This document shows positions 27,962 to 36,150 of a stretch of 64,000 nucleotides of DNA, piece after piece. This DNA comes from an uncultured Sphingomonas sp. Lineage in GTDB: Bacteria > Pseudomonadota > Alphaproteobacteria > Sphingomonadales > Sphingomonadaceae. Made by a program: the position numbers and the translations under genes. The notes under the pieces were generated by a model, which saw only the letters and a program-made list of their open reading frames with translations, was not told the DNA's origin and did no database searches. Numbering within the stretch: position 1 is the first letter of the stretch; each line of letters begins with the position of its first letter. The stretch covers positions 1 to 64,000 of the forward strand of contig NZ_CAKTFO010000011.1 of the NCBI RefSeq assembly GCF_934560975.1. Direction: 5' to 3'.

Positions 27962-29068
27962 ATGACCGCAGACCTGTTCCAGTTGGGCGACCTTGCCGGT
28001 CGCCGCATCGTCGTCGCCATGTCGGGGGGCGTGGACAGTTCGGTCGTCGCCGCGCTTGCCGCCGCCAGCGGGGCGGAGACGATCGGCGTCACGCTCCAGC
28101 TCTACGACCATGGCGCGGCGGTGGGCCGTGCCGGCAGCTGCTGCGCGGGCAAGGACATCGCCGATGCGCGCGCGGTGGCCGACCGGCTGGGCATCGCCCA
28201 TTATGTATTCGATTATGAAAGCGCGTTCCGGGAAAGCGTGATCGACCGCTTCGCCGACGATTACGTCGCCGGCCGCACGCCGATCCCCTGCGTCCGTTGC
28301 AACCAGGGGGTGAAGTTCACCGACCTGTTCCGGCTGGCACGCGATCTGGGCGCGGACTGCCTGGCCACCGGCCATTATGTGCGGCGAGTGGTGGGACCGC
28401 ACGGAGCGGAACTGCACCGGGCGCACGATCCGGCGCGCGACCAGAGCTATTTCCTGTTCGCCACCACCCGCGACCAGCTCGATTTCCTCCGTTTCCCGCT
28501 GGGCGGCATGCCCAAGGAGCGGGTGCGGCGGATCGCGGCGGAGCAGGGCCTGGTGGTGGCCGCCAAGCCCGACAGCCAGGACATCTGCTTCGTGCCCGAC
28601 GGCGATTATGCCGGGCTGGTCCGCAAGTTGCGGCCGGATGCGGCTGCCCCCGGCGACATCGTCGACCTGTCAGGGCGCGTGATCGGCCAGCATCGCGGGA
28701 TCACCGGCTTCACCGTCGGCCAGCGGCGCGGGATCGAGATCGGCGGCGCGCCCGAGCCGCTCTACGTGGTGCGGATCGACGCGGCCGAGCGGCGGCTGGT
28801 GGTCGGCCCCCGCGCCGCGCTGGCGGTGCAGGCGGCGCGGCTGGACGACGTCAACTGGCTGGGCGAGGCGCAGGACCACCCGCTGACGGTAAAGGTCCGC
28901 TCGCTGGCCAAGCCCGTGCCGGCGCGCTTCGACGGGGAGAGCGTCCGCTTCCTCACGCCCGAATATGGCGTCGCGCCCGGCCAGGCGGCGGTGCTGTACG
29001 ACGGCGACCGGATGCTGGGCGGCGGCTGGATCGAACAGACGGTCGCGGCGGAGTTGGAGGCGGCCTAA
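27962..29068 (+). CDS. mnmA: tRNA-specific 2-thiouridylase
   Basis: Thiolates U34 of tRNA-Glu, -Gln and -Lys using sulfur relayed from IscS/Tus proteins. It has 368 residues, with PP-loop motif VVAMSGGVDSSV at residues 17-28. The catalytic cysteines are in TPIPCVRCNQ and SQDICFV, with conserved TGHYVRR and DQSYFLF segments. The C-terminal beta domain includes GFTVGQRRGI. Monocistronic, convergent with the PhzF gene. Confidence 0.96.
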   Translation: MTADLFQLGDLAGRRIVVAMSGGVDSSVVAALAAASGAETIGVTLQLYDHGAAVGRAGSCCAGKDIADARAVADRLGIAHYVFDYESAFRESVIDRFADDYVAGRTPIPCVRCNQGVKFTDLFRLARDLGADCLATGHYVRRVVGPHGAELHRAHDPARDQSYFLFATTRDQLDFLRFPLGGMPKERVRRIAAEQGLVVAAKPDSQDICFVPDGDYAGLVRKLRPDAAAPGDIVDLSGRVIGQHRGITGFTVGQRRGIEIGGAPEPLYVVRIDAAERRLVVGPRAALAVQAARLDDVNWLGEAQDHPLTVKVRSLAKPVPARFDGESVRFLTPEYGVAPGQAAVLYDGDRMLGGGWIEQTVAAELEAA

Positions 29069-29127
29069 GGCCACGAAGCGGAGCCGACCGCAACCGGCCG
29101 GACGCTATCCATCCCCCGCCGCAATGG

Positions 29128-29928
29128 TCAGCCCTGCGGGATGAATATGCCTTCGATCACGGTCACGCACGATCCGCGCAGCACGACGCGATCGCCCTCG
29201 ACCGAACAGGTCAGGTGCCCACCGCGCGCCGAGGCCTGGTAAGCTTCGAACCGGGTTCGGCCGAGCTTCTCCGCCCAATAAGGCCCGATCACGGCATGGG
29301 CGGAACCCGTCACCGGATCCTCGTCGATGCCCGCGCCCGGCGCGAAGGCGCGGCTGACGATCTCGGCCGTCTCGCCCTGCGCCGTCACGATCGTCAGCCA
29401 GTCGCCAGCCGTCGCCAGTTGCGCGAAGTCCGGACGGCAGGCGCGCACCGCCGCTTCGTCGCTCAGCACCACCACGCCATAATCATGCTGGTGCCACAGC
29501 GTCTCGACCACATCGCCCGGATCGATCCCCAGCGCGGCGACGATATGCGGCAAGGGACGCGGGTGCGGTGCCCAGGCGGGCAGCGACAGGGCATAGCCTT
29601 CCCCATCCCGCGCCACCTCCAGCACGCCCGCGCGGCGGGTGCGGAAACGGATGCGGTGATCGCCGGCCTTCAGCAAGGCATGGCCGCTCGCCAGCGTCGC
29701 ATGGCCGCACATCACCGCTTCGTTGACCGGCGTGAACCAGCGCAGTTCATAATCCGCATCGCCCTCGGCCGGCACGGTGAAGGCAGTTTCGGACAGGTTG
29801 TTCTCCGCCGCGATCGCCTGCAACACGTCGTCGGGCAGCCATGCGCCGAGCGGCATCACCGCCGCGGGATTGCCGGTGAACGGCCGGTCGGCAAAGGCAT
29901 CGACCTGGAAGAAGGGCAGGCGCGTCAT
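29128..29928 (-). CDS. PhzF family isomerase/epimerase-like protein
   Basis: 266 residues with two similar halves of the diaminopimelate-epimerase fold. The family start is FFQVDAFADRPFTGNPAAV. The catalytic Glu region is ENNLSETAF, then CGHATLASGHAL, and the second-half motif PGAGIDEDPVTGSAHAV. Members are usually of unknown substrate; phenazine biosynthesis is not implied. It overlaps pdxH by four bases and ends the five-gene run that begins with a toxin-antitoxin pair. Confidence 0.88.
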   Translation of the reverse strand: MTRLPFFQVDAFADRPFTGNPAAVMPLGAWLPDDVLQAIAAENNLSETAFTVPAEGDADYELRWFTPVNEAVMCGHATLASGHALLKAGDHRIRFRTRRAGVLEVARDGEGYALSLPAWAPHPRPLPHIVAALGIDPGDVVETLWHQHDYGVVVLSDEAAVRACRPDFAQLATAGDWLTIVTAQGETAEIVSRAFAPGAGIDEDPVTGSAHAVIGPYWAEKLGRTRFEAYQASARGGHLTCSVEGDRVVLRGSCVTVIEGIFIPQG

Positions 29929-30503
29929 GGGTAGAGCAATCCTTCGGTCCAGCCGCCATCGGTGCGCGTGAACAATCGCCGCTCGTGCAGGCGATGCGCG
30001 CGGTCGCGCCAGAACTCGATCCGCTCGGGCACCACGCGAAAGCCGGACCAGTGCGGCGGACGCGGCACGTCGCCTCCGTCGAAGCGGGCCTTCATTTCGT
30101 CAAAGCGGCCCTCGAAGATCTCGCGCGCGGCCAGCGGTTGCGACTGGTCGGATGCCCATGCGCCCAGCTGCGAATCCCGCGCGCGGCTGGCGAAATAGGC
30201 GTCGGCCTCGTCCAGCGACACGCCCTGCACATCGCCTTCGACCCGCACCTGGCGGCGCAGCGTCTTCCAATGGAACAGCAGCCCGGCCTTGTGCCCGTCG
30301 ATCACCTCGCGCGCCTTGCGGCTGTTGAGGTTGGTGTAGAACACGAAGCCCCGTTCATCATGCCCCTTCAGCAGCACCATGCGCACCGAAGGCTGCCCGT
30401 CCGCGGCCACGGTCGCAAGCGCCATCGCATTGGGATCATTCGGTTCGGACGCCTCGGCTTCCGTCAGCCAGGCGTCGAACAGGGCGATGGGGTCTTCGGT
30501 CAT
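29925..30503 (-). CDS. pdxH: pyridoxamine 5'-phosphate oxidase
   Basis: FMN-dependent oxidase forming pyridoxal phosphate, 192 residues. The motifs PSVRMVLLKGHDERGFVFYT, LNSRKAREVIDGHKAGLLFHW, SRARDSQLGAWASDQSQPL and the C-terminal WSGFRVVPERIEFW plus LHERRLF are all present. ATGA overlaps exist at both ends, with gcdH before and the PhzF gene after. Confidence 0.96.
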   Translation of the reverse strand: MTEDPIALFDAWLTEAEASEPNDPNAMALATVAADGQPSVRMVLLKGHDERGFVFYTNLNSRKAREVIDGHKAGLLFHWKTLRRQVRVEGDVQGVSLDEADAYFASRARDSQLGAWASDQSQPLAAREIFEGRFDEMKARFDGGDVPRPPHWSGFRVVPERIEFWRDRAHRLHERRLFTRTDGGWTEGLLYP

Positions 30504-31678
30504 TGGAAAGCCTGCAATCCCGTCTGTGCGCGGCCGAGGATCAGCGCGTGGATGTCGTGCGTGCCCTCGTAGGTGTTCACCGTTTCGAGGTTCTGCGCGT
30601 GGCGAATGACGTGATATTCCTCGGTGATGCCGTTGCCGCCGTGCATGTCGCGCGCGACGCGGGCGATGTCGAGCGCCTTGCCGCAATTGTTGCGCTTGAT
30701 CAGGCTGATCATCTCCGGCGCGACCCGGCCTTCGTCAAACAGCCGCCCGACGCGGAGCGCCGCCTGCAGGCCAAGCGTGATCTCCGTCTGCATGTCCGCC
30801 AGCTTCTTCTGGACGAGCTGCGTCTGCGCAAGCGGGCGTCCGAACTGGCGGCGGTCGAGCGTGTAGGCGCGCGCCCGGTGCCAGCAATCCTCCGCCGCGC
30901 CCATCACGCCCCAGGCGATGCCGTAGCGCGCGCGATTGAGGCAGCCGAACGGACCTGACAGACCCTGCGCATCGGGCAGCAGGTGATCGTCGGACACCTC
31001 CACCCCCTGCATCACGATCCCGCCGGTTACGGAAGCGCGGAGCGACAATTTGCCCTCGATCTTGGGCGCGGACAGGCCCTTCATGCCCTTTTCCAGCACG
31101 AAGCCGCAGATCTTGCCGTCATGCGCGTCGGACTTGGCCCAGACGACGAAGATGTCGGCGATCGGTGAATTGGTGATCCAAGTCTTCTCGCCGGTCAGGC
31201 GATAGCCACCGTCGATCTTCTCGGCACGGGTGCGCATCCCGCCGGGGTCCGACCCCGCCTCCGGCTCGGTCAGGCCGAAACAGCCGACCTTTTCGCCGCA
31301 TGCCAGCGCCGGCAGCCAGCGTGTCCGCTGCGCATCCGAGCCGTAAGCGTGGATCGGGAACATCACCAAGCTGGACTGCACGCTCATCATCGAGCGATAG
31401 CCGGAATCGACCCGCTCGATCTCGCGCGCGACCAAGCCGTAGCCGACATAGGAAGCGCCCGCCCCGCCATGCTCCTCCGGCAGGGTCAGGCCGAGCAGGC
31501 CGAGTTCGCCCATTTCGTCGAAGATCGCGCGATCGGTCTGCTCGCGCGCATAGGCCTCGCGGATGCGGGGCGCGAGCCGCTCCTGCGCATAACCGCGCGC
31601 GGTGTCGCGGATCATCCTTTCCTCGTCGCTCAGCTGGTCCTCCAGCAGCACCGGATCGTCCCATTGGAAAGTCGTCAT
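30500..31678 (-). CDS. gcdH: glutaryl-CoA dehydrogenase
   Basis: FAD-linked acyl-CoA dehydrogenase of 392 residues. It oxidises and decarboxylates glutaryl-CoA to crotonyl-CoA in lysine and tryptophan breakdown. The GcdH subgroup is suggested by RSMMSVQSSLVMFPIHAYG, CFGLTEPEAGSDPGGM and the catalytic Glu in NTYEGTHDIHALILGRA. Electrons go to ETF. Four-base overlaps join it to the VapC-like toxin gene upstream and pdxH downstream. Confidence 0.93.
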   Translation of the reverse strand: MTTFQWDDPVLLEDQLSDEERMIRDTARGYAQERLAPRIREAYAREQTDRAIFDEMGELGLLGLTLPEEHGGAGASYVGYGLVAREIERVDSGYRSMMSVQSSLVMFPIHAYGSDAQRTRWLPALACGEKVGCFGLTEPEAGSDPGGMRTRAEKIDGGYRLTGEKTWITNSPIADIFVVWAKSDAHDGKICGFVLEKGMKGLSAPKIEGKLSLRASVTGGIVMQGVEVSDDHLLPDAQGLSGPFGCLNRARYGIAWGVMGAAEDCWHRARAYTLDRRQFGRPLAQTQLVQKKLADMQTEITLGLQAALRVGRLFDEGRVAPEMISLIKRNNCGKALDIARVARDMHGGNGITEEYHVIRHAQNLETVNTYEGTHDIHALILGRAQTGLQAFQ

Positions 31679-32073
31679 TCGGCCACCACCGCAAAAGGAT
31701 GCGACGCCAGCTTCGCGTCGCGGGTCAACAGGTGATAGCCGGCTTGCTGCGCCTGGGTAAGCAGCAGTTCGTCGAACGGGTCGCTATGGGCAAGCGGCGG
31801 ATCGAGCGTGGCGACGGCGAGCTCTGCCGTGAGATCGATGATCGACAGGTCGTTATTGTTCAACCACGCCAGTATCAGTTGTGGGTCCATCGGCCCCTTG
31901 CGCGCGCCCGTCGCCGTGCGTCGGTCCCACTTGATCCGCAACTCCCACAAGGACACGGCCGAAACCGCGATCGCTTCGGCATCTTCAATGGCCGCCTGCT
32001 CCCGGCGGGACAGCAACGTTGCTCCTCCGCCGGCAAGCCAGACGAGGAAATGGGTGTCCAGCAACAGCCTCAT
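31675..32073 (-). CDS. vapC: PIN-domain toxin, VapC-like
   Basis: 132 residues, PIN-domain ribonuclease fold. The acidic residues are in place: Asp6 in LLLDTHFLVWL, Glu in VSLWELRIKW, and the Asp pair in HSDPFDELLLTQAQ. VapC-type toxins cleave RNA and are neutralised by the upstream antitoxin. ATGA overlaps link it to the antitoxin gene and, unusually, to gcdH. Confidence 0.88.
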   Translation of the reverse strand: MRLLLDTHFLVWLAGGGATLLSRREQAAIEDAEAIAVSAVSLWELRIKWDRRTATGARKGPMDPQLILAWLNNNDLSIIDLTAELAVATLDPPLAHSDPFDELLLTQAQQAGYHLLTRDAKLASHPFAVVAE

Positions 32074-32330
32074 TCGAGGCCAAGCACCTTGCGGCTGAAC
32101 GCCGGATCATCAAACTCGGGCGGCCAAAGATCCTCGGCGCTCTGCCCGGTGAGGCCCATTTCTGCGCTGACGCGGTGTGCCCGCGCGAAGTCGAAACCGC
32201 CGGACGTTTGGGGGCGAACCAGCTCCACAAACGGTGCGCCATGGCGCGTCACGACTACACGCTCGCCCCGCAGCGCCGCTTCCGCGGCCTCCGAGAAGCG
32301 GGCTTTCGCTTCGCGCACCGACAATTCCAT
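32070..32330 (-). CDS. Phd/YefM-family antitoxin
   Basis: 86 residues from ATG 32330, nine bases after GGGAGA. The N-terminal DNA-binding half MELSVREAKARFSEAAEAAL and RVVVTRHGAPFVELVRP match Phd/YefM antitoxins. The C-terminal third, ending DDPAFSRKVLGLE, should wrap the toxin. It likely binds the perfect palindrome directly upstream. Cognate partner is the overlapping PIN toxin. Confidence 0.88.
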   Translation of the reverse strand: MELSVREAKARFSEAAEAALRGERVVVTRHGAPFVELVRPQTSGGFDFARAHRVSAEMGLTGQSAEDLWPPEFDDPAFSRKVLGLE

Positions 32331-32340
32331 GGCCGATCTC

Positions 32341-32366
32341 CCTTGTGACCACATGTAGTCACAAGG
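32341..32366. promoter_or_regulatory. palindromic operator of the toxin-antitoxin operon
   Basis: Perfect 9-bp inverted repeat CCTTGTGAC (32341-32349) and GTCACAAGG (32358-32366) around the 8-base spacer CACATGTA. It ends ten bases before the antitoxin start and overlaps its ribosome binding site, as expected for autoregulation by a Phd-type antitoxin. Confidence 0.75.
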
Positions 32367-32376
32367 CGACTATCGC

Positions 32377-32943
32377 TCAAGCTTCCAGCTCGATGTCCCA
32401 ATAGAGCCAGTCGCGCCAGCTGTCGTGAAGATGGTTGGGCGGGAAGCTGCGGCCATGTTCCTGCAACTGCCAGCTGGTCGGGCGATAGGGCGCCTCCGCC
32501 AGCGCCATGCTGGCCTGGCGGGGCGTGCGGCCGCCCTTGCGCAGGTTGCAGGGTGCGCAGGCGGTGGACACATTCTCCCACGTCGTGCGCCCCCCTTGGG
32601 CGCGCGGGATGACATGGTCGAAGGTCAGCTCGCTGGTGCAGCCGCAATATTGGCAGCAGAAACGGTCGCGCAGGAACAGGTTGAAACGGGTGAACGCCGG
32701 ATAGGCCGAGGGCCGCACATATTGGCGCAGCGCGATCACCGACGGCAGCTTCAGGCTCTGCGTCGGGCTGTGCACCTCGCGCTCGTAATGGGAGACGATG
32801 TCGACCCGTTCCAGGAACACCGCCTTGATCGCGGTCTGCCATGGCCAGATCGACAGCGGGTAATAGGACAAAGGTGTGTAATCGGCATTCAGCACCAGCG
32901 CCGGACAATTGTCCGGGTGGCGAATAAGATCGGGATGATACAT
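32377..32943 (-). CDS. HNH endonuclease family protein
   Basis: 188 residues from ATG 32943. A conserved N-terminal part (CPALVLNADYTPLSYYPLSI) is followed by a zinc-bound HNH nuclease module: CQYCGCTSELTFDHVIPRAQ, then GRTTWENVSTACAPCNLRKG, with both CxxC pairs and the HNH residues. Stand-alone proteins of this type are widespread in alphaproteobacteria with no settled role. It lies immediately upstream of the toxin-antitoxin operator in the same direction. Confidence 0.87.
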   Translation of the reverse strand: MYHPDLIRHPDNCPALVLNADYTPLSYYPLSIWPWQTAIKAVFLERVDIVSHYEREVHSPTQSLKLPSVIALRQYVRPSAYPAFTRFNLFLRDRFCCQYCGCTSELTFDHVIPRAQGGRTTWENVSTACAPCNLRKGGRTPRQASMALAEAPYRPTSWQLQEHGRSFPPNHLHDSWRDWLYWDIELEA

Positions 32944-33144
32944 GGACGACCAAGCCCCTCCGCAAAGCGGAGCGCCCCGGCCTGGGGGTCGCCTCGGTCC
33001 CGTCGCACTCGGGAGCGCGAGGCCTGGCCGCCGCGTCTCCGTCGTCCTGCCGCGTGCCAGAGCGGCGTGACGGGAGCATGACACCATTACGACGACTCGC
33101 GGTCAATAGCCGTTATTAATGATCGAACGAAAGGCAGTCGCGGA

Positions 33145-34002
33145 ATGGAGATCGTGTCGCGTTTCGCCCCCAGTCCGACCGGTCGATTGCACCTGGGCCA
33201 TGCCTTTTCGGCGGTGCGCGCGCACGACCTGGCGCGGGACGCCGGCGGGCGCTTCCTGCTGCGGATCGAGGATATTGACGGCACGCGCAGCCGGGAGGCG
33301 TTCGTGGCCGGGATTGAGGAGGACCTGCGCTGGCTCGGCCTGCACTGGGACGGGCCGGTGATGCGTCAGTCGCGCCGCATGATCACCTATGCCGCGGCAC
33401 TCGGTCAGTTGAAGGCGATGGGCCTGGTCTATCCCTGCTTCTGTACCCGGGCGGAGATCGCCGCCGCCAGCGCCAGCGCGCCACACGGACCGGAGGGGTC
33501 ATTGTATCCCGGCACATGCCGCGCCCTGCCGGACGAAGCGCGAGCGACCCGTCTGGCCGAACCGCATTGCTGGCGACTGGACGTGGCGAGGGCCGTGGCG
33601 CGGACCGGGCCGCTCACCTGGCATGACGACCAGAAAGGATGGATCCGGGCCGAACCACTGGCCCAGGGCGACGTGGTGCTGGCGCGCAAGGAGACGCCCA
33701 CATCCTACCACCTGTCGGTGACGGTGGACGATGCCGCGCAGGGCGTGACGGACGTGGTGCGCGGCACCGACCTGTTCGAGGCGACGCACATCCACCGCCT
33801 GCTCCAGGCCTTGCTCGGCCTCCCCACGCCGCTTTACCACCATCACGGCCTGCTGACCGGCGCGGATGGCAAGCGCCTCGCCAAGCGCAACGGGGCACGC
33901 CCGCTGGCCGATCTGCGGGCGGAGGGAGCGGATCCGGCTGCCCTGCTGGCGGCGTTGCGGGCGGGGCAACTTCCCGTTGGCGTCGGCACGGCGGAGGTCT
34001 AG
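33145..34002 (+). CDS. gluQ: glutamyl-Q tRNA(Asp) synthetase
   Basis: Truncated paralogue of glutamyl-tRNA synthetase that charges glutamate onto queuosine in tRNA-Asp. It has 285 residues and lacks the anticodon-binding domain. The class I HIGH region is FAPSPTGRLHLGHAFSAV and the KMSKS equivalent is DGKRLAKRNGA. A zinc-binding YPCFCTR...YPGTCR segment is present. The queuosine theme recurs at 38.2 kb with a precursor transporter. Confidence 0.94.
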   Translation: MEIVSRFAPSPTGRLHLGHAFSAVRAHDLARDAGGRFLLRIEDIDGTRSREAFVAGIEEDLRWLGLHWDGPVMRQSRRMITYAAALGQLKAMGLVYPCFCTRAEIAAASASAPHGPEGSLYPGTCRALPDEARATRLAEPHCWRLDVARAVARTGPLTWHDDQKGWIRAEPLAQGDVVLARKETPTSYHLSVTVDDAAQGVTDVVRGTDLFEATHIHRLLQALLGLPTPLYHHHGLLTGADGKRLAKRNGARPLADLRAEGADPAALLAALRAGQLPVGVGTAEV

Positions 34003-34011
34003 AACAGGCCC

Positions 34012-34245
34012 ATGCAGACCTTTCTGTTCGTCCTGATCATCCTGGCGGCGATCGGCGCGCTGGTCTCGGTCGTGCGCGGCGTGATCATCATGGCGCGCAC
34101 CAGCCGCGAGGATCTGACCGGAAGCGGGGTCAGCCGGTCCGGCCTGCGCCAGAATCGCATGATGTGGCGCCGCATCCAATTTCAAGGCGCGGCGGTGGTG
34201 TTCGTCATCATCCTGCTCCTGCTCTCGCGTGGAGGGACGCACTGA
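34012..34245 (+). CDS. HIG1-domain twin transmembrane protein
   Basis: 77 residues with two membrane helices (LFVLIILAAIGALVSVVRG and GAAVVFVIILLLL) joined by a loop carrying the HIG1 signature RQNRMMWRRIQFQ. Bacterial HIG1 proteins are linked to respiratory complexes by analogy only. It overlaps the adenosyltransferase start by TGATG. Confidence 0.82.
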   Translation: MQTFLFVLIILAAIGALVSVVRGVIIMARTSREDLTGSGVSRSGLRQNRMMWRRIQFQGAAVVFVIILLLLSRGGTH

Positions 34246-34817
34246 TGGTCAAGCTGACCCGCATCTACACCCGCACGGGCGACCAGGGCGACACCGGTTT
34301 GGCCGACGGCTCCCGCATCGGCAAGGCGGATGCGCGCATCGCCGCGATCGGCGACGTGGACGAAACCAACAGCGCGCTCGGCGTGGCCATCGCCGCGCTG
34401 GAACAAGGGCCGGAGCAGGAGATGCTCGCCCGCATCCAGAACGAATTGTTCGATCTCGGCGCTGATATCGCCACGCCCGGCGACGACTTCACGCCCTCCC
34501 TCTCCGTGCTCCGCATCACCGCCTCGCAGGTGACCCGGCTGGAGCAGGAGATCGACCGCATGAACGAGGGACTCGCCCCCCTTTCTTCCTTCATCCTGCC
34601 GGGCGGGCTGGCGGCGGCCGCGCACCTCCACCTTGCCCGTGCCATCGCCCGCCGGGCCGAACGGAGCATGGTCGCGGCGGCGGCAGCCATGCCCGTCAAT
34701 CCGCAGGCTTTGGCCTACGTCAACCGCCTGTCGGACCATCTGTTCGTGCTTGCGCGGCTGGCGAATGCCACCGCCGGCGGCGACGTGCTGTGGCGCCCCG
34801 GCGCGACCCGCGAATAG
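34245..34817 (+). CDS. PduO-type ATP:cob(I)alamin adenosyltransferase
   Basis: 190 residues. Adenosylates cob(I)alamin to coenzyme B12. The family features are KLTRIYTRTGDQGDTGLADG, DVDETNSALG, IQNELFDLGADIATP, FILPGG and RRAERSMVA, with NRLSDHLFVLAR at the end. It may serve a B12-dependent methylmalonyl-CoA mutase or ribonucleotide reductase elsewhere. Coupled to the HIG1 gene. Confidence 0.93.
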   Translation: MVKLTRIYTRTGDQGDTGLADGSRIGKADARIAAIGDVDETNSALGVAIAALEQGPEQEMLARIQNELFDLGADIATPGDDFTPSLSVLRITASQVTRLEQEIDRMNEGLAPLSSFILPGGLAAAAHLHLARAIARRAERSMVAAAAAMPVNPQALAYVNRLSDHLFVLARLANATAGGDVLWRPGATRE

Positions 34818-34881
34818 GAACGTAGGCGGAACTTTCCTGCGGCACACAGGTTGGAAGCGGCGGGCAAAGGGGGATTTCAAC

Positions 34882-36150
34882 ATGGCCGCGCGCGCGGAAC
34901 AAATGCAGGGTCCGTCCGCCCTGGTCGAAGCGTATCGCCGCACGCGCGACCTGTCGGTGGCCCTTGCCGCGCCTTTGTCCGACGCCGACGCCACGATCCA
35001 GCCGCATCCCGACGCCTCGCCCGCCAAGTGGCATCTGGCGCATACCACATGGTTCTTCGAGACTTTCGTGCTGCGCGATCATGTGCCGGGCCACCACCCG
35101 CATGACGCGCGCTACGCCTTTCTGTTCAACAGCTATTACGATGCGGAAGGTGCGCGACACGCCCGCGACCGGCGCGGCATGCTGTCGCGGCCGAGCCTGG
35201 AGGAAATCCGCGCCTGGCGCACGGCGGTGGACGAACAGGTGGCGCACGCGCTGCCCGGCCTGTCGTCCGCCGCGCAGGATCTGGTCACCCTCGGCATCCA
35301 TCACGAGCAGCAGCATCAGGAATTGATGCTGACCGACATGCTGGCGGCGATGGCCGCCAATCCGCTCGACCCCGCCATCTGGGATCACCCACGCGACATG
35401 CCGGCCGCGATCACGCCGATCGGGTGGACGGAGGGTCGCGCCGGCCTTGTCGAGATCGGTCATGGCGGCGCGGAATTCGCCTTCGATTGCGAAGAACCGC
35501 GCCATCGCACCTTGCTCCACCCCCATGCGCTGGCGGATCGCTGCGTCACGAATGCCGAATGGCAGGCCTTCATGGCCGACGACGGCTATCGTCGACCCGA
35601 ATTGTGGCTGTCCGACGGCTGGGCGTGGGTCAAGCGTGAGGCGGTGGCGGCGCCGCTCTACTGGCGCGCGGGCGCGGACGGCGCATGGCGTGCCTTCGCG
35701 CTGGACGGGCTCCACCCGCTCCATCCCGCCGCCCCCGTCACCCATATCTCCTTCTACGAGGCGGATGCCTATGCCCGCTGGGCGGGCGCGCGCCTGCCGA
35801 CCGAGGCGGAATGGGAACATGCCGCCGAGGCGCTGGACCCTGCCGCCGGCACACAGCTCGACACGGCTGGCCCGGTCCGCCCACGCGCCGTATCGCGCTC
35901 GACCTCGCCCGGGCAGATGTTCGGGGACGTGTGGGAATGGACCGGCAGCGCCTACCTGCCCTATCCCGGCTTTCGCCCGGCGGAGGGCGCGGTCGGCGAA
36001 TATAATGGCAAGTTCATGAGCGGGCAGGCGGTGCTGAAGGGTGCCAGCTGCGCCACCCCGCGCGGCCATTCGCGGGCCAGCTACCGCAACTTCTTCTACC
36101 CCTGGCAACGCTGGCAATTTACCGGCGTACGCCTGGCAAGGGATCTGTGA
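34882..36150 (+). CDS. egtB: ergothioneine biosynthesis sulfoxide synthase EgtB
   Basis: Iron(II) enzyme joining hercynine to a thiol donor with O2. It has 422 residues from ATG 34882 behind AGGGGGA. The N-terminal DinB-like domain carries iron-ligand motifs (KWHLAHTTWFFETF and GIHHEQQHQELMLTD). The C-terminal formylglycine-generating-enzyme fold ends GASCATPRGHSRASYRNFFY. TGATG overlap with egtD makes a two-gene ergothioneine operon. Confidence 0.93.
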   Translation: MAARAEQMQGPSALVEAYRRTRDLSVALAAPLSDADATIQPHPDASPAKWHLAHTTWFFETFVLRDHVPGHHPHDARYAFLFNSYYDAEGARHARDRRGMLSRPSLEEIRAWRTAVDEQVAHALPGLSSAAQDLVTLGIHHEQQHQELMLTDMLAAMAANPLDPAIWDHPRDMPAAITPIGWTEGRAGLVEIGHGGAEFAFDCEEPRHRTLLHPHALADRCVTNAEWQAFMADDGYRRPELWLSDGWAWVKREAVAAPLYWRAGADGAWRAFALDGLHPLHPAAPVTHISFYEADAYARWAGARLPTEAEWEHAAEALDPAAGTQLDTAGPVRPRAVSRSTSPGQMFGDVWEWTGSAYLPYPGFRPAEGAVGEYNGKFMSGQAVLKGASCATPRGHSRASYRNFFYPWQRWQFTGVRLARDL

